Source of the DNA: Breviolum minutum Mf 1.05b.01
Lineage: Eukaryota; Sar; Dinophyceae; Suessiales; Symbiodiniaceae
Length of the DNA: 64,000 nt
Reading direction: 5' to 3'
NCBI GenBank assembly: GCA_000507305.1
Contig: DF240218.1
Coordinates: 25,988-89,987, forward strand
The translations under genes and the position numbers were made by a program. Below, piece after piece: positions 34,315 to 48,075 of the stretch. Each line of letters opens with the position of its first letter. The stretch's first letter is position 1. The notes beneath the pieces are model-generated. The model searched no databases, was not told where the DNA came from, and saw only the letters and a list, made by a program, of their open reading frames with translations.

Positions 34315-34348
34315 TGCGCGTGAATGTTGCAAAGTTGGCTTTTCTAGG
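34315..34348 (+). CDS. possible first exon of kelch B
   Basis: ATG CGC GTG AAT then donor TTTCTAG|GTGGGT gives MRVNVAKLAFL. Its phase fits entry at 34417 of the next kelch exon. It competes with the alternative that the AlkB gene is spliced into kelch B. Confidence 0.3.
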
Positions 34349-34409
34349 TGGGTATTATCATCATGATATGATTTCCATAGAAGCAACAATTCCCAACAGC
34401 CTCTGCTAG

Positions 34410-34477
34410 GTGACAGAGACTGACAATGTCCCTGTGGGTCGCTTTGGCCACTCCGCCGTGGTCTACCAGTCGGGCAT
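34410..34477 (+). CDS. kelch B exon
   Basis: Acceptor cctctgctag|GTG (or cagag|ACT nine bases on) and donor GGGCAT|GTGGGG. It reads [22 protein letters not shown]. Phase 2 out: AT plus G of the next exon gives Met at the usual spacing before F-V-F-G-G. Confidence 0.75.
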
Positions 34478-37400
34478 GTGGGGGGCCAGAAGCCAAAAGC
34501 TGCCAACAGATGACAGATTTTATAGAGACCAAAGCTGTCAATTTCATTGTGCACCAAAATTGCTTTTTCAGCACCGTTTCGGTTTTACAATCATCTTGGC
34601 AGTTGGTAAAATCTGCAAGGCTTTGGAGAGCTGTCTCCCCCACCTGCCCAGTGAATCTCCCTGCTTCTGGACAGGTTCGTTTTTGGTGGTTGGGATGGAC
34701 ACGATACCTTGGACGATCTCTATGAGTTTTCTATCACAACCAGTCAATGGTGACCTGGACTCAACGGCTTGGTGTTGGTTGGTGTGTGAAGTTTGTCTGG
34801 TTGAAACCTGGTGAATGGGTAGCCTGCAGTGTGTGATGATATGTTCTTGGTATCTTTGCACTTATTACACTTGTATATCTTTATAAAATAGAGCCATTGA
34901 ATATGTACATGAATATGCAATATGCATGCATACTTATACGGTACCCCGTACATATTATATATTTAGAATTAAAGGTGTAGTTCATATATCTCATGGCATA
35001 TTTGCAAGCCTTCATAGGACATCATTCCAAACGATTTCATGACCTTATTGGGCTTGATTGCCAATCCTTCCAGAAAAACTACCTTCCTTCAGGTTCAAGA
35101 ATGATTATATCGTTCAATGAAAGTACACCTCTACCAGGCACAAAGGTGACATTTTATGTTATTTGGTGTCTTTAGTTGTCATGTTTTTCTTGTTTTAATT
35201 CCCTGCTTTTCTTAGTACAAAAAACACACGCATTCCCTTGGAGGAAGCTATGCTCGCCCTGGAATGCTCAGGTACAATGTCCCAGGACGTGGAGACGTAC
35301 CTCCGTTGCTCGGCTTTTAGCGGCGCTAGGATAGGAAGGGAACCTTCAATCATGATCGACGATCGAAATTGATGCAATGAAGGTAGGGAATTGCCCAAGA
35401 ACTGTTTAGGGAATCAGTGGTACTATAGCACTATATATGAGTTTTGTCTCAAGATTTTTGACCGTTGGGTTTTCTACTAAACTCCATCAGTTCTATTGGA
35501 TTTTGGAGGCTTTTCGGCTTTTCTTCTTTACTTTTGATATCTTAAGTCAGTCTGGTTTCGATTCAGCATTTCTGGGACAGAAGCATGCCATCAGTTCAGC
35601 ATTGAGATGTGCCGCGTCTCATGTGGGGTCTACCAGGAATAACATACCTCAACCTATTTTTTGACAATTGGTTTGGGTGGAAGTTCTAAAGGACATTCTA
35701 CAATCTTCCATTTTGATCTATTTTTTGTGATCCCATGCATTACCGCTTTGGTTGTTTTTGTTTTTGGAATCCCATGTCCTTGAAACCCAATACCAAAGGA
35801 ATCAGGCCACTGACGGTCGGTAGTAGCACCCATGTAGCGAGGTCCCGTTATCGTCACAGTGCCGTTGTGCACGGTTGCGCCATGTTTGTCTTCGGCGGCG
35901 TTGACAAGCGTCAGGCGGTGCTTGCCAGTGCGCAAGAGTTTTGGAAGGTGATGTTTTTGCGGAAGAAACTTCAGGGCTGAACATGTTATATAGATTTATG
36001 ATTTATACAATATCTATATATATATATATGTATAGAGACTATATATAGTCTAGAAATGTATATATTTGTAGATATATTTACAGATGGGACTCCCAAGTGC
36101 AAGTTGGCATCTCTTTGGTTTCAGCATCACCTCCATTTATCAAAAAGACAGAGATGGACGGTGTTTGGAAATTTCCAATCCTGAACATTGACTGGGTTTG
36201 AGTGGTGTCCTTTCCTGTCAACTTAGATCAAAGTGAAAAGATGGAATTGTTTAAACCTGAAGGCAATGCGGACTGATTCCTTTTTTTTCTTTGGGCACGG
36301 AACACAGCAAATGTAGGTTCAAGTTTAAGATTCTGATTTTCCACACGTGGATTGCGCTTCGGTATTGACTATGGTCTATCTAACATATTTTTTGCTCATT
36401 GAGTTGACCCTCTGCCTATTCCACAACGAGTGCAGCCCTGGCAGAGCCTGATCTGCAGGCGCGCTTTTCTGATCTTTGCGAGTTCAGTTTCGACAATCGG
36501 TGACTGTGCCCAGCAAAGAATGCAATCCTTGCAAAACTGAATTCTATTTTAAACAACAAGCCCGCATACTTGGGTGTATAAGCATATACATATACATGTA
36601 TGTACATATACAAACAGATTCTCAGACATATTTCCCATCTTGCTGGCATATATCATCTGTTGTCAAACTGCTTTTCAAATAGGAACACTATGCTTTGGAG
36701 AAGTCAACCGCAACCATTTTTGTTGGAGTCAAATTGGACTCTTCCCTTTCATGCCTCGAAGTAGATCTTGTTTTTGATTCAAGACTTGGAAGTGATGCTT
36801 GAGCTTGGTAACAAGAGAATCAGGAATCGACAACAAAATTAATTATAGAAAACTCAGACCATTTTCCCAACTAATGATAGAAAGTCCAAATCATGGGTTT
36901 TCCCCGAGAAAATGCAGGAAAGGGGAACTATAGAATCCAATGATTAAGTTGCAAATTCCGCTTTGGAGTTTTTTACCCATTTTTTGCAGGAATAGCTATA
37001 GAAAAACCCGCTGCGGTTGGAACCCGGGCATGTTGCAAGGATAACACATTTCTATATTTGTGTTGGTTACCATATTTGTTTAGTATCCGACGTCATCCAA
37101 GTCTCGCACATGTTGCAGTTCCGGCCCGAAAACTCCACAAAAATCCAGGAAGTTTCCTCGGTGAAGGTGCCATGGACGTTAAACTCTTCATGGGCATGTT
37201 GATGGTCCGCCTAGTGTCGGTCACTGCGTATGGCCACGGCGGGGGTGGCCATGCAGGACACTCATCCAGCGGATATCGCTCAGTTGGGGTGGTCGAGGTG
37301 GTGGAGGTGGTGGTGGCTGTTACAACAGTGACGACAGCAATGACAACAACGGGTGGTGTACTTTTCGAGCCTGGCTTGATTGCTTGTTTGCAGGCTTGAG

Positions 37401-40400
37401 TGTCGTGGGTTGTCTTTGGTGCATATATGTGAAAGTGAGAATTTGGGGTTTGGGCGATCCGCATCATGGTTATTTGGTGGTCCCAGAAATCCCACCGTGT
37501 GAATCGGCCAAATTGACTACCCCTTGTGCCGGCCCCGACAAAAAACATGATTACCGCTGCGGTGATCACGTGGCCATACTGGTCAACGGCACATACGTGC
37601 GGGCAGTTTTCTCCCGCGTGGAGGAAGACATCTTCCCACCAAGAGCAGAGTTCAGCTTTGTGATGGACAGTCCGGCCCGAACCTGTGAGCATCAGCGGCT
37701 ATTGGAAGTGGAAACAGGTTTAATCAGCCGCACTTGCCTCTTGTCGGCGAAGGATATGTACGACGGTCAACGCTGCCAAGTAGCACCCGTGGAATTTGTT
37801 GGTTTTGCTCCCGCGACGCTGGAGCAGGTGATGCAAAACATTCGCACCAAAGTTTCTCCGCCCCCCGTGCTTCCCGTGCTTCCAGAACCGGAGCAGCCGG
37901 GCGGGGGCGGCTGCAGGATTGCCTAAGGCAAGTCCAGCACTAGCCCTGAACAACGCCTCCATCAATGCATGTGTCGCATTCATTCACCTAGAACATGTTG
38001 AAAATAGTTCACATGACATGAGCAACTGCATTAATTTACGATGATGCAGACAAGATGTGGCGTCAAGCAGGGTTTGTGGAAATGTTGGTTTCGCCTGCAA
38101 AACGAGATCAAAACGAGATGGGGGGACTCCAAAAACGAGGTAGGTTTAAAACATTTTAAAACGAGATTAAAACGAGGTCACTCATGATGAAAAAGTGCCG
38201 AAACCTGAAAAACATGAAAAACGAGATTAAAACGAGGTGGGGGGACTCCATCAATCTTCTTTACTGCAGCCACATCATAAATAAAAGCCGCCGCTCACAT
38301 GATAATGAGACCTCCAAAATTTTTGGTAAAAATTTGTTGAGGGTGGCTGGGGGCATCATTTGGCATGGGCTTATCATAATCTTCCAGTTGCAAGTTTGCA
38401 ACGAGGTGGTTTCCAAACATTGGTCGATTTCCAAGAAAAGGAAATATTTCCGAGAAATGCCACGTCGTTTTATTTGCCGCACGGTCATGGGTGGGGATGG
38501 GTGTAGGAGCATACCTTCATTAATATCTTACAATTGGCAATGCAATGCGAGTTAAGAGTTTGCTTAACCTTTCCTGGTTATTTTCAAGCTTTCAGGCCCT
38601 GCCACACTCTACAAAAACACTTCACTTGTTTGCTTCCATTTCGGAAGCGACCTCTGCAGCCAAAGCAGCAAGCTGAACAAAATGCTTCTGATTAGAGACT
38701 CGAACCATCAATACGTTCAGCAATTCAATGGAAATGTGAGGTGCAACAACTCAAGCTGACTCAATTGGGATTACCACGTCCCTTATATTCTGCCCCGAAC
38801 CTATGGACTCCCGACATCGTGGCAAGGGGACAAAGGTCACCTTGGGAGAGGGATGTTACAACGACATGTATGATATATGTAAAAAACACAAAGTAAGCTA
38901 CTGAACGACTACGAACTTACAACATGATACCCCAAGTATATAGATGTTTATACATATATATTTATATATATAGATGGTGCCTTTACACTATCAACCTCAG
39001 GTATTAGTTCAATCCAAGATCTTCCCAAGTTGAGGTCGTGGTCTCGCGTGAAGACAGTGGGGGCCAAGCTCAGCTGTTTTGTTATCGACAGGGCAATTCC
39101 GGCAGGGAGTTCCCATTTGCTTGCTGAAGGCCTTGAGTGGTCCAATTATCAGGGTCTAAAACAATCTTTTTGTTGTGTTAGGGATTGAAGGTTCGTAACT
39201 TCATATTGATAGGAATAGAGGTGAGCATCGCAACTTGTGCGCCTCTAAGTGTCAAGTTGTGGTTTCCTGCCCTTCTTCGAGTCAAAATGGATGGGACATT
39301 CTCGCACATTCTCCCCAATAAGTTGGTTAGTATGAGGGTTAGATATGAACCAATTGAGGAACCAAGCACCATCTGATTTTTTCCGATGCCCCAGCACTCT
39401 CCGTTGTACCTGCTAAGACGGGAGATCCACCATCGGCACGAACGTTTCATCGAGCTTGTATGTGCCGATGGCTGGGGATCGAGCATTTGGTGGATTGCTT
39501 AAGCAAGGGGAAAACCCTAGCTGAGCAGCGTTAGGGGGGGTTGTATCATATGTACACAGTCATAGGGGCCTTCAGCGATTTTGGATGAAATGGGAGTCTT
39601 CCTAATTCTGGTTGTAAGACTTTTTCTGATTGACCTGGTCGCTGTTGAAAAGTTGGCCACGCTGACCGAAAAAAAATGATCCGGGGAGATCGGATCCGAA
39701 GTCTACGTTTCCCAAACTCACCACCAAAGGACCTTTCCAAAGCCCAAGGATTGAAAGGGCAGTTATACCAGCAGATCATTTTGGAAAGCTCTTGGCCCTG
39801 AGACTCTTTACAACCAGGACACTTCTGGCAAGATGTCATTTCCTTCGCCTCCAAGTCCCCTGCTCAATAGATAAACCCAAGTGGGAAATTGGAGAAACCA
39901 CAGGAGCTATAATCTCTCCACGCCTGGTATGCATTCCAACTATCAGGCTTCAATAAGAGCTTGTGAACCACCTCAGAAACCTTTGTGATTGCACCTTATC
40001 AAAGATGTCTCGGGGAGTACTTCTGTTTTGGGTAGTTGGGAGGGACATGAAGTGAGTTGCTTGCCTTTCGCAGGTACGGCAGCTGCATGTACATCCTGGG
40101 CGGGGTCCATGTCTCAATGTCCGATGACAAAACGAGTTGATCTGATCAAATGATGACATCAGCTGATGGCAACCCCGTCCAAAAGTAGGTGTTTATGTAG
40201 GTTCTCCGTCCTATTCGAGATTTTTCAATCAAGCAGTGTCCAGTGTCCAGTGTGGGGATGATTCTTTTGTTTGAATATTGGTGTGGGGTCTACGATTGCG
40301 AAAGGAGGAAAAAGGCATGAACCAAACAATTGAATTAAGCCTCAACAGCTATTGAAATGGTCATAACGATCAAATGGATTTTGCCTCCATGGACAGCACG

Positions 40401-41969
40401 TTGAGTGTGCCCAGCCATAGGTACTTGAGAGCTAAATATTTGGGCCCTGTTACGGGAAGCAAAAAGCCTTATATAACTTTGTGGCAATAGGCAATAGGAA
40501 AAGGAAACACTGTTCGGAAAGATGTTGTACTTTTTGTTTCCAAGGAATTTGGATAGCAAACCCTTCGAATTCACCCCACAGTTGTTGTCATTTGTGGCAC
40601 ACTCAGTTCGACGGCACGCGTCGTAATGACATGTACAAGATCGTTTGGGGGCCCACTTGGGCTGACAGAAAACGGCTGCGGGCAGTGGGATGGCCAGATT
40701 GCTTGAGAAGGTTTCAAATCAAGCTGAGTCGCATCATTCCAAATCAGATTGTTTGATTTTGGGTTGGTCCGATCTTGACCAGAGTTTTGACCACCAGCCT
40801 TACTGCCATTTGGTCAAACTCTAGTGACCCAACAGTCAAACTCTTTCAAAATTCTTCAAGGTTGTTGACCTATCATTTGACTTCGTGCAAATACTGTATG
40901 CCAGATGGTGAAACAGTTGATGTTTTCCATTGTTTTCCTATGTTTTCCTTAGAAGTATATAGATGGCTTTTGGTGCCCCCACCATTTGTTGAGGTGTGTA
41001 TGTGTGTGTGTATATGTACTTGTATGTAAAATATAGTGTCACACAAATATATGTACGAATTTGAATGTATCATATATATTTCATGCAACCATGTTGTCTT
41101 GTCTTTTCAGACAGAACCAAATCAGGACAACAGCCGTAGGCTTTAATAGATCATCCCACAGGTCCTCCCTAATTGCTGCCAGAGACCCATGTAGTGAAAT
41201 CGTTGTGGAAACTCTGCAGTTTTGGAACACGATTTGTTCATCAAGGGAGCTGGACCCGAAATTTCAGCAAACAATATCTTTTTCCATCAGATGTATTCAC
41301 ATTAATCAATATTTTTCGATCAGCGGTCCATATGATGCCTGATGAAAATGTTGGTTATTTTACTTTCCTTGGGAAATTCCATAAATATTCCATAAACATC
41401 TTACTTGGAGATCTGGAGGCACAACTCACAATCCATCAAACCTGCGTTGTTCTTAAGGCCGTTCCAGAGCAGCTTCCCCGGGACGAGAAGCGAAGGTACG
41501 TGGAGAGTTGTCCGGGATGGATGATCTTTTCACTTTAATACCACTAGGTGCTGGTTTCTCACAATCTGACTCTTGGTCATCAGGCAGTATTGTTTGTATA
41601 TATATATATATATGTTTACTGTATATGTCGTATTTCTGATTTTGACCTTTGCAAAGTGTTCAAAGTTTGAAGACGTTTTGCGACTTTTCCATTCCAGATT
41701 GTATGGATACGGGATACTTTCCCGAATTTCACCAGAATCTTCTCCATGTTCGAAGCAACCAACCATAACTATACAGTTGGAATATGTTGGAATAGGGCAG
41801 GGGAGTACTTCTATGCTCAACTTTAGAGTTCATGAACCATCTTTATGTGAAAAACTCCTCCAAAAACTCCTCCTCTTCCTCTTCATCCTCCATGATGATG
41901 ATGATGATGATGATATTAATAATAATGATGATAATCATGATAAGAATAACAACAATCACCACCTTGACC

Positions 41970-42027
<58 letters not shown>

Positions 42028-45000
42028 AATTATGATGATGATGATGATCCTAATGATGATAATAGTGATGATGATAATAATAATGATGCTAATAGTGATG
42101 ATAATAATAACAACAATGATAATAATAACACTAATAATGATGATAATAAGAACAAAACAACAATCATAATAACATCACCACCAACAATCACCACCCTTCA
42201 CCTTCTGGCTTCCAACCAGGCGCCGCCTCTTGGCATCGCAGGAAGGGGATGCGGAGGCGGCGGCGGAGCCGGACATCGGCGAGATGGTCGAAGGCGTCCC
42301 CGGGAGTCCCGGGGAGGGAGTCCTGGTGGGGTCACCGGGTTTCGGGAAGAAACCCACAGGGTTTGGGTTGGAGAGTTTTGAAAATGGCTTTCCCAATTGA
42401 AGTCTTGGATCTAAAGCCGAACCGTAATCATGTGGTCAAAGGACGAGTCAAATGACCCGTGATGAAGTTCCAATTGATGGTTGTTGATGGCATTTGAAAT
42501 GCTGGGAAATAAGTCAAATCTACCGCTGGCGGATCTTTCATTGCCACTTTAGCTCACCCTGGTTTCTTTTGTTGTTGACAACACTTTTGTTTGGTGCTTC
42601 GGGTGTCTTGTGTGGCGCAGTGGTGGTTTCATTGGGAATTTATGAAATTGATAGTTTTTCTTTCGCCAAAAGAACCGACAAACATAGTGACATAGTACGA
42701 TTTCAAGAAGTTTCCTTTCCAGCAGTGGTCCAACATTTCCAGTCATCAACAGAGGCGTGTGCCCCACTTGAACCTGCGTAAATATCTTCGAAGGTAGCAC
42801 CTGCAACACTGCCCAAACTTCCCGTGATGTATGAGCGACCGGTCTCCAGGACCACATGAAAACAAAGAAATTGTGAGGCTACGCCTGCAGGTGGGACTGG
42901 GGGCCCCCATGACATGACTGTAGTTCACTAACTTCCTGTAGATATCATCTCCATGCTCGGGTAATATGGTAGATGGATTGAGAAGGCCTTGTGTATTCGT
43001 GGTTCAATGGCAAAAGCAGATTAGGGAAGACCGAGGGAGAGAGAAAGAGAGGGAAAGACAACTGGCCTTCTTGAATAAAGGAAACCTGAAACAAATGCTG
43101 GTGATAAGGCTAATATGCACTCGTTTTTGGTTTCCATGGCGGATGTATTGCCAGTGCTTGACAACGAAGCTGAAAGCCCACAACACTTAATATCAACTTG
43201 ATATCCATCCACCCATCCACCCATCCACCCAGCCAGCCACCCACCCATCCACCCATCCATCCATCCATCCATCCATCCACCCAGCCACCCACTCACAATC
43301 AATCAAAACACCAGATATCTATACATCAACAATCATACTCACAAGCTTAGCAGCTCCCATGATACGGTCAGGTGTTGGAATTACAGAAGCGCCTGGAAAG
43401 CGAGCAAGAACGCAGGGATGCCCAAAAAAGCCCAATCTTTGCTCCCAAAATCAAGGTGTAGCACCAGTGTTTTTTTGTTTTTTCATTGAGCACATCTCCT
43501 TCTTGGATCATAAAAAGGAAGAGACATGTGTTTTTTTTGAATGCTTGATCATAGAAGAATGAATTGTTGACTTGTCCAGCGACATGTTGAGGTGGTGGCT
43601 GATGATGGTTTCAAGAAACGTGAATATGTTCCAAACTATCCAGAAGATTCGCCTAGACAACTGATCTTCTTTTCGCTTGCAGGGTTCGCAGTGAAAGATG
43701 GAAGTAAATCCATCATCAAGAATCAAGACCTGTAGATGTGTTTCCCTTGCAAAGCTCTGGTTTGTCCAGCCATCTCAGTCGGTGGCTGCAGCATTTGCTG
43801 AGGTCATCTATGCAAGATTTGTTTTGAACGTGAGATCAACACAGTGGGCGGCCCTACCAGCTCTGGTGGGAAACTATCAGAAAAACATCCATCGTCTTTT
43901 CCCCACTGATAGATATGTTTGTAGTTCAACATTGAGGCACCCAAAAAAGAACACACATTTGGGTCAACGATTTTCCTATTGGTCCAAGAACTCCTGTCAC
44001 TGCAAGTGGGTGTCCACATTCTCTTCAGTGACGTCAGTCTACTGTAGGAAGCCATGCAAAAAAAAATCATCAGGCACCGGGGCTTTCGACTCGTTAGCTT
44101 CACTGTCGACAGCATATCAGGATGATTTTGCGAATCTTCCAATGCGATTCTAATGGAGACAGTAAGCTGATATGGCAATTTAACATCGACTATCTCTAGC
44201 AGATTTTCCCATTGAATGTAGGGAATTTTCCATGAATTTCCTGCTGTTATCTTACGACCTACCGCAGGTAGGTCGTGTAGGTCCAAAACGGGTAGACAGC
44301 CTATTTGGAGAATCATCCCAGTTAGTAAGTGTTTAATATCCCCCATTTACAAGCCATTTAGGCCATTTGCAAGGGGAACAACCCCACTTAATTGATTTAC
44401 TAACCATGGTTATTAACCACTTACTAACAGGGATGATCCTCCAAGTACTAACCCCAATCATTGTGGGACCGCTGTGAGGTGATTTTGGACTGCAACCATC
44501 GAGCAGTGTGTGCAAGATGCCTTGATCAAGCCACTTTTTTTCGAAGAGAAAATCCCTGATGTCCAAAAAACCCCTGGAAGATTAACGGCTGGTTCACCTA
44601 CAAATCACCCATTTATTTATAAAGGAACATGATCTGAACTAAAAAACCTCCATGAGGACATGTTCCAGTCGTTAATCTTCAGGGGTTATATGATGTTTTG
44701 AAACATGGACCAGTTACCATGGGACCATGTATATGTACTATGTATATATATATATATACATGATGTTTTTATATCATATTGATACATCTATATACAATAA
44801 TATTGAACATAGAATGTTATTGTAGATATGTAGTATGATACAGAACTGACCATAGATATTCTATATGTTCGTATACAATATTGTATGTACAATTTTATGC
44901 ACTAGGATATTTGATGTTGAATATATAACATTCTATATGTAAACATTATATACTGTATCCATAAAACATGATTTTCCTTCACCTTTGAGATGAAGTGAAA

Positions 45001-48000
45001 TCTCAAGAAAAAACAACACCGTGGACCCGTCTGAAGCCTCTCTTTTTCAGCTGCGGGTGGTGAAGCTGAAGCTGCAGCTGTCGTCGATCGAGATGTGTTT
45101 TTAGAGGGATTGTTGACTTGGCCATGAAAGCTGGCCTCCGGGGTTTTTCCACGTTATTTTGAGTGAAAGAAAGACCTGGGAATCAGATAGACTAGGTGGT
45201 GGCAACTCAAACATTTTTTATTTTCACCCCGAAAATTGGGGAAGATTTCCAATTTGACTAATATTTTTCAGATGGGTTGAAACCACCAACCAGTAGAAGC
45301 TGTGCTTCAGTGACCCAAGGGTCGAACCAGCTTGAAAATGTGGCGGGCATGTTGCCAAAAAGCATTTTGGTCCAGGTGCTCCAGTCGGAGGAATTGATAA
45401 GCGAAACTGCCATGAGATAAGTGATAGTAGCTGGGTAGCACCAAAAAGCTGCATTTTTTCCCTAATCAGATAATTCTTCTTTCGTTGAGGTTTCGACCTG
45501 TCCTCTGTGCAGAGCAGATATCACCTCCACACGCACAACGTGACCCCTCGGGGAAAAAGTGGTGGCGTTTTGCAGGAAGCGCTGAGTAGTTCCATAGCGC
45601 ATCTTTTCACGTCTATTCAGGGTACCTTAGAGTCCCACTGAACAAGAAGCTAGAGTCCTCTGGGCAAGCCTATCATCTCTCTCATCCGGTATTATATAAT
45701 TCAGGTTGAACGAATGAATCATAGTTCGCCCAAAATGAGGTTGATCATGAGTCACCTGATCTCATTAAAGAGGACCTGGTCAACTCGTCCCATTCATTGT
45801 GGTTGGACTCGGGAACCTCTAGCGGATGTTCACAGATGTCCAGATTTTTGCAACAGGATGATTTGATCAGATTTAATCCTGTCATCTTGGTAATCAGGTT
45901 TTCATGCCTGATATCATCCAGTTAGCAGGTACAATGCCTAGTGCGTGACACGACAACGAGAGGCATCTTGGTGAAGGGGGTCGACAGGAGAACAGAGAAC
46001 AGAGGAGGGAGGGTCCTCTTTAGCAGTGCATTTGGTTGTAATGGATATTTGATCCCGCAAGTGAGGACCACTCAATTTTGGAGTCCTTTGGTGCAAGCAT
46101 CATTTCAAGTCCCACAAAGATCACTCAAGGAGTTTTTTTGGGAGGCGCTGCAGATTTCTGCATCTGTTCCTACAAGGTGGTATTGTACCTTCAACCAGAT
46201 GTCTTCAGATAGTTGAACAACCATTGATGTTTCCCACACCAGGTTTGTAGCAGCAAATCATTAACACATCAATCTCACTTGGTCACTTGTTTTTTTTTTT
46301 TTTTTCGATTCGCGATGATTTTCCAACAAAGACACCTGCAAGGTTGAGCCGGATTTTTTGGAGGGAAACATCCATCGGAATCCTGGTGGTCACAGGTGGT
46401 TACGTGGTCCGCCCGCCAGGTTTGAGAGACACTTCTTAAAGCTGAAGATTGAAGTGGCTCGGTGTTTTTTTTTTAGCTGCCATTGGCAGATGACGAAAAT
46501 GATGTTCATGAGATATTGAATATATTCAGTATGACATATATGTAGTATATATATATATATGTATGCACAAGATTTAATATATACATATGTAGTATATTGT
46601 ATCTATACGTAATATATACTATAATGTATATATATATATATACAAATATACACACTGTATATATACTTTATGTATCTATATAGATATTTGTGCGAACAAT
46701 CTCACTTGATGTCACCCCAATCATTTTACCTTTCTCGGGTATTAGAATGACCCAGATCCATTTCAACATGGTGACACATATTTAGATTCATAATATGGCT
46801 TCGTCCCTCAAATGGGCGGTCCTCAAAACAGATGGCTTCTGTTCATAAAATGCTTCGCTTGGAATCAATACATAGATGTACATATACATGATTATATATA
46901 TATATAAATACATGATTTCTTGGATTGTCCTTCGAAGAGAAGTTGAGAGGCTTCATGGTGAACAAAGGCCAGTTCCAGATCCTACCCGTCAAAACTGTTG
47001 TTTCCTTCAGGGAGATGTTGGGCATGTTGGCCAACATGACAATTTCTTTGGTATCCTGTCGTTTTGGAAATCATTGAGTATTTGTCACTGTGGGGTAGGG
47101 CCACTCAACCCTCTGCCTAGGTCATGCGCAGCTGCAAGTGGCGCCAGGAACAATGACTTTGCTGAGATACGCCAACCTGGTGTGTGGCATATTTTATTCA
47201 TACATTTGTCAAGTGTGAAACCATTTGGTCTTCCCAGGCCTGGCCATGTCGGCCTGGTACCTCAACAACTATCCCAGAGACTTAGTGTATGATTAGATTT
47301 GGGTTAAGAAGCCCACTTCCCAAATCAATTTTGAGTGGAACTATCTAGCAAAAAGGGGACACCCAAATTTTGAAGAAACAGACGATGCTGCTAATAAGGC
47401 CAATAGATGGAAGTCTTGTTTGATCTATTTGTGAGCCTCAGACATGGAGAGTAATAATCTTTATCGGCTTATTGAAATCACATGATTTCAGTGATTTGAA
47501 GAGCATGAGCTCATTAACCTCAACGAAAAACATGTGATCAATAGATCTTCCTGAAGTGTATCTCTACACCTTCGCCGCTGGGGGGTGAATTCCGGAATTC
47601 CGGCCAGAGGAGCAGTGACCGGTTGCAACACACTCCTATGACTTTTCTGTGTGATGTTGGGGATGATGAAATACTTCCCATTTTGATAGAGAGTTTTTAT
47701 AGGATGATTGGAATCCGATTCATTGATGAATTACAATGATCAGTTGGGTCGAAATCTCCCCCAAATCCCGGAAACCTTTGAAGGACATCCAGGGTTACCC
47801 TCCTGGTTACACATGGTTACACCCTGTCCCGAAATGATAGAGACTTTTGACTGTTCCATCTTGTGGTGTAGCTTGACCATTTCTGATTTGAAAACTATGT
47901 TCCTGGGCGCCAGCTTCGTTTAGGTTCATTTGAGTGGTCTGGAGAATGAGCTACTCCCAACGCTTGACCTTCTCTATCTTGTCTTCGCATTGGTTCTGTG

Positions 48001-48022
48001 TGTTGGAAATTCCAAGAATTGG

Positions 48023-48075
<53 letters not shown>

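Noticed and set aside
37093..37692. 199-codon - strand ORF
   Set aside because: Antisense to the nested membrane ORF. Its Thr-rich run mirrors the Gly codons of the + strand.
41573..42169. 198-codon ORF with poly-Asp and poly-Met
   Set aside because: It is a GAT/AAT microsatellite, not a gene.
42703..42928. - strand ORFs reading protein-like ([20 protein letters not shown])
   Set aside because: No splice sites, no motif, and opposite to every supported exon. Chance is the simplest explanation, though it is the best of the - strand candidates.
43203..43291. Regular tetramer array considered as a CRISPR-like repeat
   Set aside because: There are no unique spacers; it is a plain microsatellite.
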